Origin: Anaerotruncus colihominis
GTDB lineage: Bacteria; Bacillota; Clostridia; Oscillospirales; Ruminococcaceae
DNA length: 64,000 bases
Assembly (NCBI RefSeq): GCF_010206195.1
Contig: NZ_VIQT01000010.1
Coordinates: 62,001-126,000, forward strand
Direction of reading: 5' to 3'
Shown here in pieces: positions 32,657 to 41,042 of this stretch. The notes beneath the pieces are model-generated. The model was not told the origin of the DNA. It did not search any database and saw only the letters and a program-made list of their open reading frames with translations. The translations under genes were made by a program, and so were the position numbers. The number at the start of each line of letters is the position of its first letter. Position 1 is the stretch's first letter.

Positions 32657-33184
32657 TTATTCTTCGGTTTGCTCTTTGAGGGCATCCACCAGCATATCAC
32701 TCAAGCCCTGGGAGATTGGCTTGACCCGGCCCGGTGTGTTGGAGAACTCCGGATAACGGTAGCGCCAGCGGTCGTAGGCCTCCCGGCTGATCTCCCCAGC
32801 TTTGAGCATCGCAGCGGCCTGCCGCCAGGAGCAGAGCATTTCATGCAGGCGGGCAGCGTCTTTGCTGTGGCGCACGTTGACCCGCAGGCAGACCTCCCCG
32901 TCCAGCTCATCAATGGTGAGGCCGTACCTGTCCTCCAGCGTGAACAGGGTGTGCATCAGACCAAGGTAAGAATCAATATCCGGCACAGACAACGCCAGTG
33001 GGGACACACCCAACACATTAGCCAATGAAGCAGTCAGATCAGCCTTTGGTGTTCTGGCCCCAGTTTCGTACTGTGCCAGCCGGACATCAGCGGATTTCTC
33101 CGGGAAGCCTAGCAGCATACCGAGATATTTCTGTGTCATGCCCCGCATTATGCGAAAAAAGTGGATTCTCTCACCGATTGCCAT
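32657..33184 (-). CDS. XRE-family regulator of element 1
   Basis: 175 residues from the ATG at 33182-33184 (GGAGTTGGCAGCT upstream). The N-terminal Cro/C1 HTH (MAIGERIHFFRIMRGMTQKYLGMLLGFPEKSADVRLAQYETGARTP) is followed by a helical C-terminal part with RYRYPEFSNTP and SQGLSDMLVDALK. Homologues sit at 42601-43116 (element 2) and, truncated, at 60375-60905. Divergent from xis-int; palindromes in that intergenic region are likely operators. Probably controls excision. Confidence 0.9.
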   Translation of the reverse strand: MAIGERIHFFRIMRGMTQKYLGMLLGFPEKSADVRLAQYETGARTPKADLTASLANVLGVSPLALSVPDIDSYLGLMHTLFTLEDRYGLTIDELDGEVCLRVNVRHSKDAARLHEMLCSWRQAAAMLKAGEISREAYDRWRYRYPEFSNTPGRVKPISQGLSDMLVDALKEQTEE

Positions 33185-33254
33185 AGCTGCCAACTCCATT
33201 TCGACTGTCGTTGCAATCAATATAGCAGATATGTTTAAGATAGTCAAGAGAAAC

Positions 33255-33346
33255 CTAAATAATTTTGCTTAATATTTTCTGGAAATCGCTTGACATTAAC
33301 AGAGTTGTTTAGTATAATGCAAGAGAACTAAACAATTCCGCTTAAT
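33255..33346 (+). promoter_or_regulatory. xis-int promoter flanked by two operator-like sites, element 1
   Basis: TTGACA (33290-33295), 17 bp, TATAAT (33313-33318). Two near-identical sites, CTAAATAATTTTGCTTAATA (33255) and CTAAACAATTCCGCTTAATA (33328), flank it on both sides. They match the half-palindrome TAAGCA/TGCTTA found at 43261, 42344 and 53305. Confidence 0.75.
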
Positions 33347-33371
33347 AAATCTAAAACAGGAGGTACACTAT

Positions 33372-33569
33372 TTGAACGAAAACAGCTTCATGCGGGTGGA
33401 CGATGTCGCAAAAGAACTGGGGATTTCCAAGTCCTATGCCTACAAAATCGTCCAGAAACTCAATGCCGAACTGAGAGAAAAGGGATACCTGACGATCTCA
33501 GGCCGGGTCAACCGGCGGTACTTCATGGAAAAGCTCTGCTACGGCGGGGCGGAAAGGAAAGATACATAA
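33372..33569 (+). CDS. Xis-like small DNA-binding protein, element 1
   Basis: 65 residues: a winged-helix/excisionase-type HTH, FMRVDDVAKELGISKSYAYKIVQKLNAELREKGYLTISGRVNRRYFMEK. TTG start behind AAAACAGGAGGTACACTA. Its final base overlaps the integrase ATG. By position it is the recombination directionality factor. Confidence 0.8.
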   Translation: MNENSFMRVDDVAKELGISKSYAYKIVQKLNAELREKGYLTISGRVNRRYFMEKLCYGGAERKDT

Positions 33570-34642
33570 TGGCGGTCTACAAAGAAGAAAAGACCGGTAC
33601 CTGGCGGGTGATCTACCGCTACACCGACTGGAATGGGGAACGGAAGCAGACACAGAAGCGGGGATTCAAGACCAAGCGGGATGCCCAGGCGTGGGAACGG
33701 GAGCAGCAGAACAAGGCCACTTCCAATCTGGATATGACCTTTGCCAGCTTCGTGGAGCAGTACACGGCAGATATGCGGACCCGCCTCAAAGAAAACACCT
33801 GGGCCACCAAAGAGCATATCATTCGCTCCAAGCTGCTGCCCTACTTCGGCAAGCTGAAGATGTGCAATATCACCGCTCAGCAGATTATCACCTGGCAAAA
33901 CAAGATGCTGAACTTCAAGGACAAGAAAGGCAAGCCGTACTCCCCCGTCTATCTGAAAACTGTTCATAATCAGTTGAGCGCCATCTTCAATCACGCCGTC
34001 CGTTACTACAATCTCCGGGAAAATCCCTGCAAAAAGGCCGGGAGCATGGGTAAGAAGAAAAACCGGGAGATGCTGTTTTGGACGAAAGCTGAATATCTGA
34101 AATTTGCCGAGGCCATGATGGACAAGCCCCTCTCCTACTACGCTTTTGAAATGCTTTACTGGTGCGGTATCCGGGAGGGGGAACTGCTGGCCCTCACTCC
34201 GGCAGACTTCGATTTCGAGAAATGCACCGTTTCTATCAATAAGTCCTATCAGCGGTTGAACGGTCAAGACCTGATTACCACGCCGAAAACCGAGAAAAGC
34301 AACCGAGTCATTACAATGCCCCAATTCCTGGCAGACGAAATTCAGGATTATCTCAAAATGCTCTATGATGTCGGTGAAAACGATAGGATGTTCACTGTCA
34401 CCAAAAGCTATCTGCATCGGGAGATGGACAGAGGCGCGAAAGAGGCCGGGGTGAAGCGCATCAGGATTCACGACATTCGCCACAGCGCAGTTTCGCTTCT
34501 GATTGATATGGGTTTCTCTGCAACGGCAATCGCAGACCGGGTAGGCCACGAGAGCATTGACATTACTTACAACTATGCGCACTTGTTCCCGTCCAAACAG
34601 GCGGAAATGGCGGATAAATTGAACATGGAAAGGGGTGTTTGA
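33569..34642 (+). CDS. Tyrosine site-specific integrase (Tn916-type), element 1
   Basis: 357 residues. An N-terminal AP2-like arm-binding domain (GTWRVIYRYTDWNGERKQTQKRGFKTKRDAQAWE, 10-43), a SAM-like core-binding domain (56-160) and a catalytic domain with R202 (GIREGE), K240, H301/R304 (HDIRH), H327 (VGHES) and nucleophile Y336 (YAHLF). All catalytic residues are present. It should recombine the guaA core and bind the TGGCAAC arm repeats. Downstream genes follow within 3-5 bp. Confidence 0.95.
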   Translation: MAVYKEEKTGTWRVIYRYTDWNGERKQTQKRGFKTKRDAQAWEREQQNKATSNLDMTFASFVEQYTADMRTRLKENTWATKEHIIRSKLLPYFGKLKMCNITAQQIITWQNKMLNFKDKKGKPYSPVYLKTVHNQLSAIFNHAVRYYNLRENPCKKAGSMGKKKNREMLFWTKAEYLKFAEAMMDKPLSYYAFEMLYWCGIREGELLALTPADFDFEKCTVSINKSYQRLNGQDLITTPKTEKSNRVITMPQFLADEIQDYLKMLYDVGENDRMFTVTKSYLHREMDRGAKEAGVKRIRIHDIRHSAVSLLIDMGFSATAIADRVGHESIDITYNYAHLFPSKQAEMADKLNMERGV

Positions 34643-34644
34643 TT

Positions 34645-34965
34645 ATGTCAGCAAAGAATTTGGACAGCCACAACCGCTGGCGGAACAAGACTGTGGCATT
34701 CCGGGTATCGCCGGAAGAGGATGCACAAATCGAAACCGCCGTCCGGCTCACCGGCCTCACCAAACAGGACTACATCATCCGGCGGCTGCTGAACCGGGAT
34801 GTGGTGGTGCAGGGGAATCCCAGGGTCTACAAGGCCCTTCGCGATCAGCTCGCCGCCGTTCTGGATGAGCTGCGGCACCTTGAGGACGGGAACAACGTCA
34901 GTGGCGAATTGCTGGATACCATCAACATGATCGCTGCCATTATGGATGGCATGAAGGAGGACTGA
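34645..34965 (+). CDS. MobC-like mobilisation accessory protein, element 1
   Basis: 106 residues. It has a ribbon-helix-helix-like start (RWRNKTVAFRVSPEEDAQIETAVRLTGLTKQDYIIRRLL) then a helical tail (YKALRDQLAAVLDELRHL), as in MobC/relaxosome proteins of small mobilisable elements. It probably binds oriT with the relaxase. ATG at 34645 with AGGGGTGTTTGATT. A close homologue is at 44754-45080. Confidence 0.78.
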   Translation: MSAKNLDSHNRWRNKTVAFRVSPEEDAQIETAVRLTGLTKQDYIIRRLLNRDVVVQGNPRVYKALRDQLAAVLDELRHLEDGNNVSGELLDTINMIAAIMDGMKED

Positions 34966-34969
34966 GAGA

Positions 34970-36123
34970 TTGGATGAACTGAAAACGAAAGCGGCTGTTC
35001 CGATTCCGCCTGTTGGCGCAGGCGGGGAACAGCCGGTTCAGAAAACCACTGGCCTGAGTATAGCAGAAGATTTGACTGAAAACAATCCCCTTGAGCAAAC
35101 TTTGGAAGAAAAACTGCGGCTGATGCAGCGGATGAGCGACCCGGCATACCTGCATACTGTATCCATGAGCGAGCTGTACGAAACCGTCTACCAGAGCCGT
35201 CCGCCGGTCATTGACGGCCTGCTCTACTCCGGCACTTACCTCTTTGCAGGAGCGCCCAAGGTAGGCAAGTCGTTCCTTATGGCACAGCTTGCCTACCATG
35301 TCAGCACCGGCCTTCCCCTGTGGGGCTGCACAGTACATAAAGGAACCGTTCTTTATCTGGCCCTGGAGGATGACCACCGCCGCTTGCAGGGCGGCTGTAT
35401 CGAATGTTCGGCATGGACGGCACCGACAATCTCCGCTTTGCGATTTACGCCAAACAGCTTGGCGTTGGTCTGGAGGAACAGCTAAAGAAATTCGTCCGGG
35501 AACATTCGGACACGAAGCTGATTATCATTGATACCCTCCAAAAAGTCCGGGAGGCTGGCGGGGACAAGTACAGCTATGCCAACGATTATGAGGTAGTGGG
35601 CAAGCTGAAACGTCTTGCCGATGATTGTGGCATCTGCCTTCTGCTGGTACATCACACCCGAAAGCAACAGGCCGATGATAAGTTTGATATGATCTCCGGC
35701 ACCAACGGTCTGCTGGGAGCGGCGGACGGGGCCTTTCTTCTTCAAAAGGAAAAGCGGACAGACGGCAGCGCCATTCTGGATGTGGCTGGCCGGGACCAGC
35801 AGGAGCAACGGTTATATCTCACCAAGGACAGAGAGCGGCTTGTGTGGGAACTGGAGCGGACGGAAACGGAGCTGTGGGTAGAACCGCCCGACCCGGTGTT
35901 GGAGGCCATAGCCGCTCTTGTAACAACGGACAAGCCCACCTGGAGCGGCACCGCCACAGAGTTGGTGACTGCGCTGGACGTGGATTTGAAGCCCAATACG
36001 CTCACCATGCGCCTGAATGTGAACGCTGGGCGGCTGTTGAATGAGTATGGCATTCGGTACGAAAACAGCCGCAGTCACGCCGGGAGGAAGATCACGTTGG
36101 CGCTGATGCCACCCCAGGCGTGA
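34970..36123 (+). pseudogene. RepA-like AAA ATPase, frameshifted, element 1
   Basis: Compared with the intact homologue at 45077-46231, the frame breaks near 35390: LALEDDHRRLQ continues in frame as GGCIECSAW, while the true continuation (RMFGMDGTDNLRFAIYAKQLG) lies in the next frame from about 35395. One base is missing in CTTGCAGGGCGG. Both halves keep conserved features: Walker A GAPKVGKS before the break; IIIDTLQ, LLLVHH and SGTNGLLGAADG after it. The intact family is a DnaB/RecA-type ATPase thought to serve replication or mobilisation. A sequencing error is possible. Confidence 0.82.
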
Positions 36124-36247
36124 CGGTGGTGACGGTCGTGACGATGATTAGGGCGGCGGTCAAAAGACCGTCACCATCGTCACGACCGTCACAGGCAAAG
36201 TTTAGGCGGGGTGCAGGGTGCCCTTTTCAAAGGGCGGCCCTGCTGGG
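36121..36247 (+). other. Iteron/inverted-repeat block and conserved hairpin, candidate oriT or oriV, element 1
   Basis: Three 9-bp repeats TGACGG(T/A)(G/C)G start at the ATPase stop; 36130-36146 (TGACGGTCGTGACGATG) is perfectly inverted at 36175-36191. Then a segment at 36197-36247 is nearly identical to 46315-46365 and contains the palindrome GCCCTTTTCAAAGGGC (36220-36235). It sits between ATPase and relaxase genes. The remaining gap to 36417 shows short GC hairpins only. Confidence 0.65.
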
Positions 36248-36417
36248 GGAGGCAACCGCAGTTGCCGGGGGCAAAGCCCCCATACCCCCTCGGAGAGCCC
36301 ACGACACTTTGCAGCCCGCAGGGATGAAAGTGTCATAGTGGGTTATTACACTTCCCGCAGGAAGTGTCCCCCGTCCCCCAAAGGGTATCCAAACTGCAAA
36401 TTCTGGAAAGGAGTACA

Positions 36418-37264
36418 ATGGCAAGAAACGACGGGATTGACCGTACCAGCGTCAGAAATGCAAATCTGACGAGAACACAAATTGGCAATACACAGCGGCA
36501 TAACGAGAGAGAAAAAGCCGCCTATACCAATCCAGATATTGTGCCGGAAAGGACTGCGCTGAATATCCACTTTAAGAAACCGTCAGGCAGTTATGCTGAG
36601 ATGTTCGCTCAGATGGAGGCGGACAAGGTGATCTCCACCAGAGGGCTAAAAGAGGATGCCTACCTATATGGCGAACTAATCTTTGATGTGAACTCAGCTT
36701 ACTTCGATAATCACGGCGGCTATGACTTTGCAAGACAATTTTACACCGATGCTTACAGAAGCGCAATAGAAATCGTGGGCGGTGAACAGTTTATTTTGTC
36801 CGCCGTCATGCACGCCGATGAACGCAATCGGGCTATGTCGGAGGCGCTGGGGAGGGATGTGTACCACTACCATCTCCACGTTGTCTACATTCCCGTGGTG
36901 GAGAAGCAAATCCTATGGTCCAAGCGGTGCAAGGACAAGTCCCTGGTTGGCACTGTCAAGGAAACGATTACCCAAGGTAGAGTTTTCCCAGCAAGAGGCT
37001 AAGGATTTGAAACAGCTTGCCAAAAAGGGAGTAGCTGCGGATACTACCATCAAAGATTTGCAGCGCGATCTGAAATCCGCCCGGCGTGATGCGCAGATAT
37101 GGAAACAGCGGTATGAGGAATTGAAGGAACAGGCGAAGGACTTCCTCGTTGCTATCAGGAAAGCGCCTGAACGGGTGATGTCGTTTATTTCCAATGTTCT
37201 CCATGCTGAACAAGCCCAACCACCCAAGATGCAGCGGCAGCGGGAAAGTGTTGTGGAACGGTAA
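36418..37264 (+). pseudogene. Pre/Mob-type relaxase with internal deletion, element 1
   Basis: The N-terminal part (ATG 36418 behind AAAGGAGTACA) reads ALNIHFKKPSGSYAEMF, and the metal-binding histidine motif VYHYHLHVVYIPVVEKQILWSKRCKDKSLVGTVKET, typical of MobV/Pre relaxases. From about 36970 the frame runs into RVFPARG and stops at 37002, while the expected C-terminal coiled coil (EAKDLKQLAKKGVAADTTIKDLQRDLKSARRDAQ...KAPERVMSFISNVL) follows in another frame to 37264. Roughly 100 or more middle residues appear missing. Likely non-functional. Confidence 0.8.
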
Positions 37265-37409
37265 TTAGTCAAGAGCCGGGAAATTTTGAAAAAATCTGAT
37301 GGGAGTGTTTCAAATGAACGCTGGCTTCATTGGAACGCTTCCTATCAAAAAATCAGGGCAATTTTCCCGCTCAAGAGGTGGAGAAATATTTCAAAAATCA
37401 GGAGGTTTT

Positions 37410-37700
37410 ATGCGAACAGGACTTACCAAGCGGCAAAAGACAACAGGTATCTTTTTTGATGAGCAGAGCAGCATTATCGAGGTGCAGACCCATAACACTG
37501 ACTTGAAGAAACGGTTGGGAGCATACGCCCAGCAGTACCCCGACCTGTGTAGGCAGACCGATGATGATGGGCAGGGCGGGCTGACTTTCGAGATTGAGAA
37601 AGGACGGTTGAGTTTCCGGCTGACCGCTCCATACAGTGAGGAACGGCGGAGCAAGGCCAGCGCGTGGGCGAAGAAGCAGGGAATACAGACAGGGCGATAA
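37410..37700 (+). CDS. Small conserved element-associated protein
   Basis: 96 residues from the ATG at 37410 (ATCAGGAGGTTTT). Conserved-looking segments: LTKRQKTTGIFFDEQSSIIEVQTHNTDLKKRL, YPDLCRQTDDD, FEIEKGRLSFRLTAPYSEERR. I recognise this as a recurrent accessory protein of Firmicute integrative elements, sometimes labelled a chaperone, but no function is established. Followed by a terminator. Confidence 0.62.
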   Translation: MRTGLTKRQKTTGIFFDEQSSIIEVQTHNTDLKKRLGAYAQQYPDLCRQTDDDGQGGLTFEIEKGRLSFRLTAPYSEERRSKASAWAKKQGIQTGR

Positions 37701-37704
37701 CTTT

Positions 37705-37736
37705 AGAGGATAGCGGTGTCAACGCCGCTATCCTCT
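37705..37736 (+). terminator. Terminator
   Basis: AGAGGATAGCGG paired with CCGCTATCCTCT, then ATTTTAT. Confidence 0.85.
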
Positions 37737-37891
37737 ATTTTATCATCATTTATATCGTCCATATTGATTTTCCGTGTTCCTTTTCATAATCGGCAATAAA
37801 TTTCAGCATTAATTGAACTCAAATTTGACGATGTATTTCAGCTGCCAGGGCCATAGGGGTTAATGAGTGAAAAAATCTACAAGACAAAGAT

Positions 37892-38158
37892 GTGTGTGGG
37901 CAGCGACATATGCGCTATATTCGAGAGTACAAAAAGGGTTTGTACCTCTCTTTGATAACATCCGGCAAACTGAATAGCTACCTTGCCGACATCGACCGGC
38001 AGGCGCAGGCGATGTATCTTCAGCTGGTGGAACAGATGACACAAAATGGGGAGTCCGAGACGTTCAAAGCCAAGAATCAATTAGAGTGGGCGTGTCAAAT
38101 GAACAATATTTCCAATAGAGCAAGAGAGGTTATGAATACGAAATTGATATTTGTGTAA
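37892..38158 (+). pseudogene. TnpV-like protein, N-terminally truncated
   Basis: 88 residues: GQRHMRYIREYKKGLYLSLITSGKLNSYLADIDRQAQAMYLQLVEQMTQ and MNNISNRAREVMNTKLIFV match the C-terminal two thirds of TnpV, a transposon-associated protein. The usual first 30 residues are missing or lie in another frame (an MSEKIYKTKM reading starts at about 37864). No clear ribosome site. Probably a remnant. Confidence 0.65.
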
Positions 38159-38165
38159 AATTGAG

Positions 38166-38208
38166 AGTCCCGACCGCAGAAAAATCTTTGCGGCTGGGAA
38201 TCTTTTTT
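38166..38208 (+). terminator. Terminator
   Basis: Stem TCCCGACCGCAGAAA/TTTGCGGCTGGGA with G-U pairs, then TCTTTTTT. Confidence 0.85.
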
Positions 38209-38219
38209 CAAGTTGAGTA

Positions 38220-38248
38220 TTGACTAATTTCGCTTAAACGAATATAAT
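38220..38248 (+). promoter_or_regulatory. Promoter of the restriction-modification operon, element 1
   Basis: TTGACT (38220-38225), 17 bp, TATAAT (38243-38248). The spacer contains CGCTTAAACG. Confidence 0.8.
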
Positions 38249-38284
38249 TGTTTTGGGTAATATGAACCATCTGGAGGCCATGTA

Positions 38285-38470
38285 ATGAACGGATTTATTA
38301 CAGTACAAGAAACGGCTATCAAATGGGGTGTCACGCCACGTCAAGTGCAAATATTATGCAAGAACAACCGAATTGATGGTGCAGTACGGTTGAGCAGAAT
38401 ATGGGTTATTCCAGAGAACGCAAAAAAGCCAACAAAAGATAAACTTCCAAAGAATAACGATAAAGTTTAG
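38285..38470 (+). CDS. Small HTH protein upstream of the restriction system
   Basis: 61 residues: FITVQETAIKWGVTPRQVQILCKNNRIDGAVRLSRIWVIPENAKKP is a MerR/excisionase-type winged HTH. It is the first gene of the operon and may act as a controller protein for the restriction genes; similar short HTH proteins also occur near defence genes in mobile elements. CATCTGGAGGCCATGTA precedes the ATG. Role inferred from position. Confidence 0.65.
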   Translation: MNGFITVQETAIKWGVTPRQVQILCKNNRIDGAVRLSRIWVIPENAKKPTKDKLPKNNDKV

Positions 38471-38500
38471 TCTATTGCTGCATAGAATAGAGGTATTACT

Positions 38501-39676
38501 ATGTTTTATATTCAAGATCCGTTGTATGCAGATTCTAAGTTGCTGCTCGATGCCATACTAGAATGTTGCCCATCCGCTCTTTCGGGGGCAGGTGCTTATG
38601 CTTTTGTATCTGCTGATGGAATAAATTTGTTGATTGGTGACCCGTTTTTCTCTAATTTTCTGGAGCGTGGACGTTTTCTTCTAATTATTGGAATGGATGA
38701 GATTACGAACACACGCTCTTTGGCGGCACTCAATCATTATATGACAATTCATCCCAACCTAGAGGTCAAGGCGTTTCTTCACAATACAACAGGATCAACC
38801 TTTCATCCGAAATTTTGCTGGTTTGATTGCGGCGACCACGGTTATGTCATAACAGGATCTGGTAATCTTACTCAGAAAGGAATGCAAAGGAACCGGGAAG
38901 CGTTTGAAGCAAAAACAGTTACTCCCGATGAACTTAGGTCCATTGTGGAATACTGGAATTCTTGGCTTGAAAGTGTCGATACGTTCCTTCTTCCTTTAGA
39001 TGATGAAGCAGTTGTGCAGAGAGCGGAGGAAAATACTCATCGTATGAGGGCTGTTCATCCTCGACATACACGATTGGTTGTACGGCCGCAGACAACAACA
39101 GCTCCAACAGAAGAATACCCCGCTCCAGCGGTCACGCCTGAGGGTGGAGAAACTCCTGAGACAGCAATCTATGTTGACGATGAACTGGGGTCATGGGAAT
39201 ACGACGCTACTTCTGCAGTTTTGATTTGCGAGATTCCTCGCGGAGAAAGACGTTGGAATCAGGCTAACTTTGATGCCAATACATTCCGAACCTATTTCGA
39301 ATCAACCCCGGGAGTTACTGGACAAATGGCTCTGATTCTTCGTGATGTTAAATATGACGGCAGTATGGGCGAAATCCGGCACAGGCCGCCAGTTTCAGTA
39401 GCAAGTCATAATTATCGTATTGAGCTATCCGTTGAACGAGGTACCGCTTATCCTGACAATGGACGTGTGTTAGGTGTTTTTGTTAAGCTGTCATCAAGGA
39501 CATTTCTCTATTCATTGATATTCCCGGCAAATGCAGAACACTCTGTGCTTCAAGCAAAACTAGATGGCGAGCGGCAACGTCATGATCGGCTGGTGCGATA
39601 CCAAACAGATGCTGAAGAATTACAGCGTCTTGTTCCTTCTCTACCCATTCTACGATATCTCAGTCAGGTGGATTAA
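38501..39676 (+). CDS. PLD-family restriction endonuclease (BfiI/NgoFVII-like)
   Basis: 391 residues. The N-terminal domain has one phospholipase-D motif, H102-x-K104-x4-D109 ... G119-S-G-N122 (FHPKFCWFD...GSGNLT), the catalytic signature of metal-independent nucleases such as BfiI. A Pro/Thr-rich linker (190-230) leads to a beta-rich C-terminal domain (WEYDATSAVLICEIPRGERRWNQANF...YRIELSVER), likely the B3-like DNA-binding domain of this family. One motif per chain means it should work as a dimer. Two methyltransferases follow at once, 3 bp and 6 bp apart. Confidence 0.82.
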   Translation: MFYIQDPLYADSKLLLDAILECCPSALSGAGAYAFVSADGINLLIGDPFFSNFLERGRFLLIIGMDEITNTRSLAALNHYMTIHPNLEVKAFLHNTTGSTFHPKFCWFDCGDHGYVITGSGNLTQKGMQRNREAFEAKTVTPDELRSIVEYWNSWLESVDTFLLPLDDEAVVQRAEENTHRMRAVHPRHTRLVVRPQTTTAPTEEYPAPAVTPEGGETPETAIYVDDELGSWEYDATSAVLICEIPRGERRWNQANFDANTFRTYFESTPGVTGQMALILRDVKYDGSMGEIRHRPPVSVASHNYRIELSVERGTAYPDNGRVLGVFVKLSSRTFLYSLIFPANAEHSVLQAKLDGERQRHDRLVRYQTDAEELQRLVPSLPILRYLSQVD

Positions 39677-39678
39677 GG

Positions 39679-41037
39679 ATGGAACACAATACTAATACCC
39701 ATGAATTGCGCCCCATTCACTATTTGGGTAGTAAGCTTCGAATTTTAGATACAATTGGAGGCGCAGTAGACTCTGTTAGTCCGGGGAATGGACGGATATG
39801 CGATTTGTTCTCCGGTTCTGGTACAGTCTCTCGATACTTTGCTCATACTCGGCCAGTAACTGCGGTTGATATTCAAGAGTATTCTCGTGTGCTTTGTTCT
39901 GTTGTTCTTAATCCAGTTAGCTTTCCGTTCAGCGGCTCTGAATTTATTGCAAATGTCAAAGCATCAGAGAAGTATACTGCTCTTGTAACTGCATTTGAAC
40001 CACTTTTATCCTATGAAAGTACCGCTACCGCAAGTGCTAAACAAGGCGCTGTAGAATCTCTATATAATCTAATTGCAAATGGCTCCGTTATTATCTCGGA
40101 AAAAGGATTCCTGCCTAAGAGCCAAGAACTTTTCTGTGCAATCCAAGACTCACTACAATCGCTCAGTAAGATGGGCCTTAGCGATTCGGTTGATACGATG
40201 GTCACTCGATATTTCGGAGGGCTCTATTTTTCTATTGAGCAAGCAATATGTATTGATGCTGCACTGGATTATATCCATAGCAAAGAGGTCAATGATTCTA
40301 TGCGCAATTCATTGTTGGCAGCATTACTAAGTGCGACCAGCGAAATAGTTAACACTGTCGGGAAGCAATTTGCTCAGCCATTAAAGGTGCTGGACAAAGA
40401 AGGAAGACCAAAACGGAAGCTACTAAAAAAAATCCTTGATGATCGAGCAGTGTCATTTTGGGCTTCTCTTGAGGAATGGATAGATGCCTATTCTGCACTG
40501 GACCCGTCCCCGTTTTCTTCGCACGAGGCGTTATGTCTTGATTTCCATGATGCATTAAAGCAATTACAGCAAAGTGATGTTTCAGTAGTGTATGCTGATC
40601 CGCCGTATACTCGATATCACTACAGCAGATACTACCATGTGCTGGAAACCATATGTTTAAGGGATGTGCCCACAATAACGCCTACGTTTGTTGGCAGCAC
40701 TCAGTTGAGCAGAGCGATATACCGGGAGGGAAGACATCAATCTCCATTCTGTATTCGTTCAAAAGCCGAAAAGGCGTTTAATGATTTATTTGCAGGAGTT
40801 GCAGAGCTAAAAGTCCCATTTGTCCTTTCTTACTCTCCCTTTTCCGAAAGCAGTTTAGCAACTCCCCGGCTGCAAACAATAGAGCAATTGCTAAACAAAG
40901 CCAGGTATCACTATGAAGATGTTACGATTGTTTCACCCGGGCATTTTATGCATAGTAAGTTGAATGCAGTCGAAAAGAATTATGAAGCAGAACAAGAAGC
41001 CGAATTACTAATTGTATGTCAACGCATAAAGAGGTGA
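39679..41037 (+). CDS. Adenine-specific DNA methyltransferase, D12/Dam class
   Basis: 452 residues. Motif X/I order is that of the alpha class: N-terminal PIHYLGSKLRIL, motif I DLFSGSGTVSRYF (42-54), and motif IV ADPPYTRYHYSRYYH with DPPY at 307-310 after a long insert (90-290) that likely holds the target recognition domain. It makes N6-methyladenine on one strand of the recognition site. Part of the PLD-nuclease operon; AAGGATGGAAC region provides the start 2 bp after the nuclease stop. Confidence 0.85.
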   Translation: MEHNTNTHELRPIHYLGSKLRILDTIGGAVDSVSPGNGRICDLFSGSGTVSRYFAHTRPVTAVDIQEYSRVLCSVVLNPVSFPFSGSEFIANVKASEKYTALVTAFEPLLSYESTATASAKQGAVESLYNLIANGSVIISEKGFLPKSQELFCAIQDSLQSLSKMGLSDSVDTMVTRYFGGLYFSIEQAICIDAALDYIHSKEVNDSMRNSLLAALLSATSEIVNTVGKQFAQPLKVLDKEGRPKRKLLKKILDDRAVSFWASLEEWIDAYSALDPSPFSSHEALCLDFHDALKQLQQSDVSVVYADPPYTRYHYSRYYHVLETICLRDVPTITPTFVGSTQLSRAIYREGRHQSPFCIRSKAEKAFNDLFAGVAELKVPFVLSYSPFSESSLATPRLQTIEQLLNKARYHYEDVTIVSPGHFMHSKLNAVEKNYEAEQEAELLIVCQRIKR

Positions 41038-41042
41038 AAAAG

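Noticed and set aside
38501-39676. Phospholipase or cardiolipin synthase
   Set aside because: Only one HxK motif, no membrane segments, and it is placed with two DNA methyltransferases, so a PLD-type nuclease fits better.
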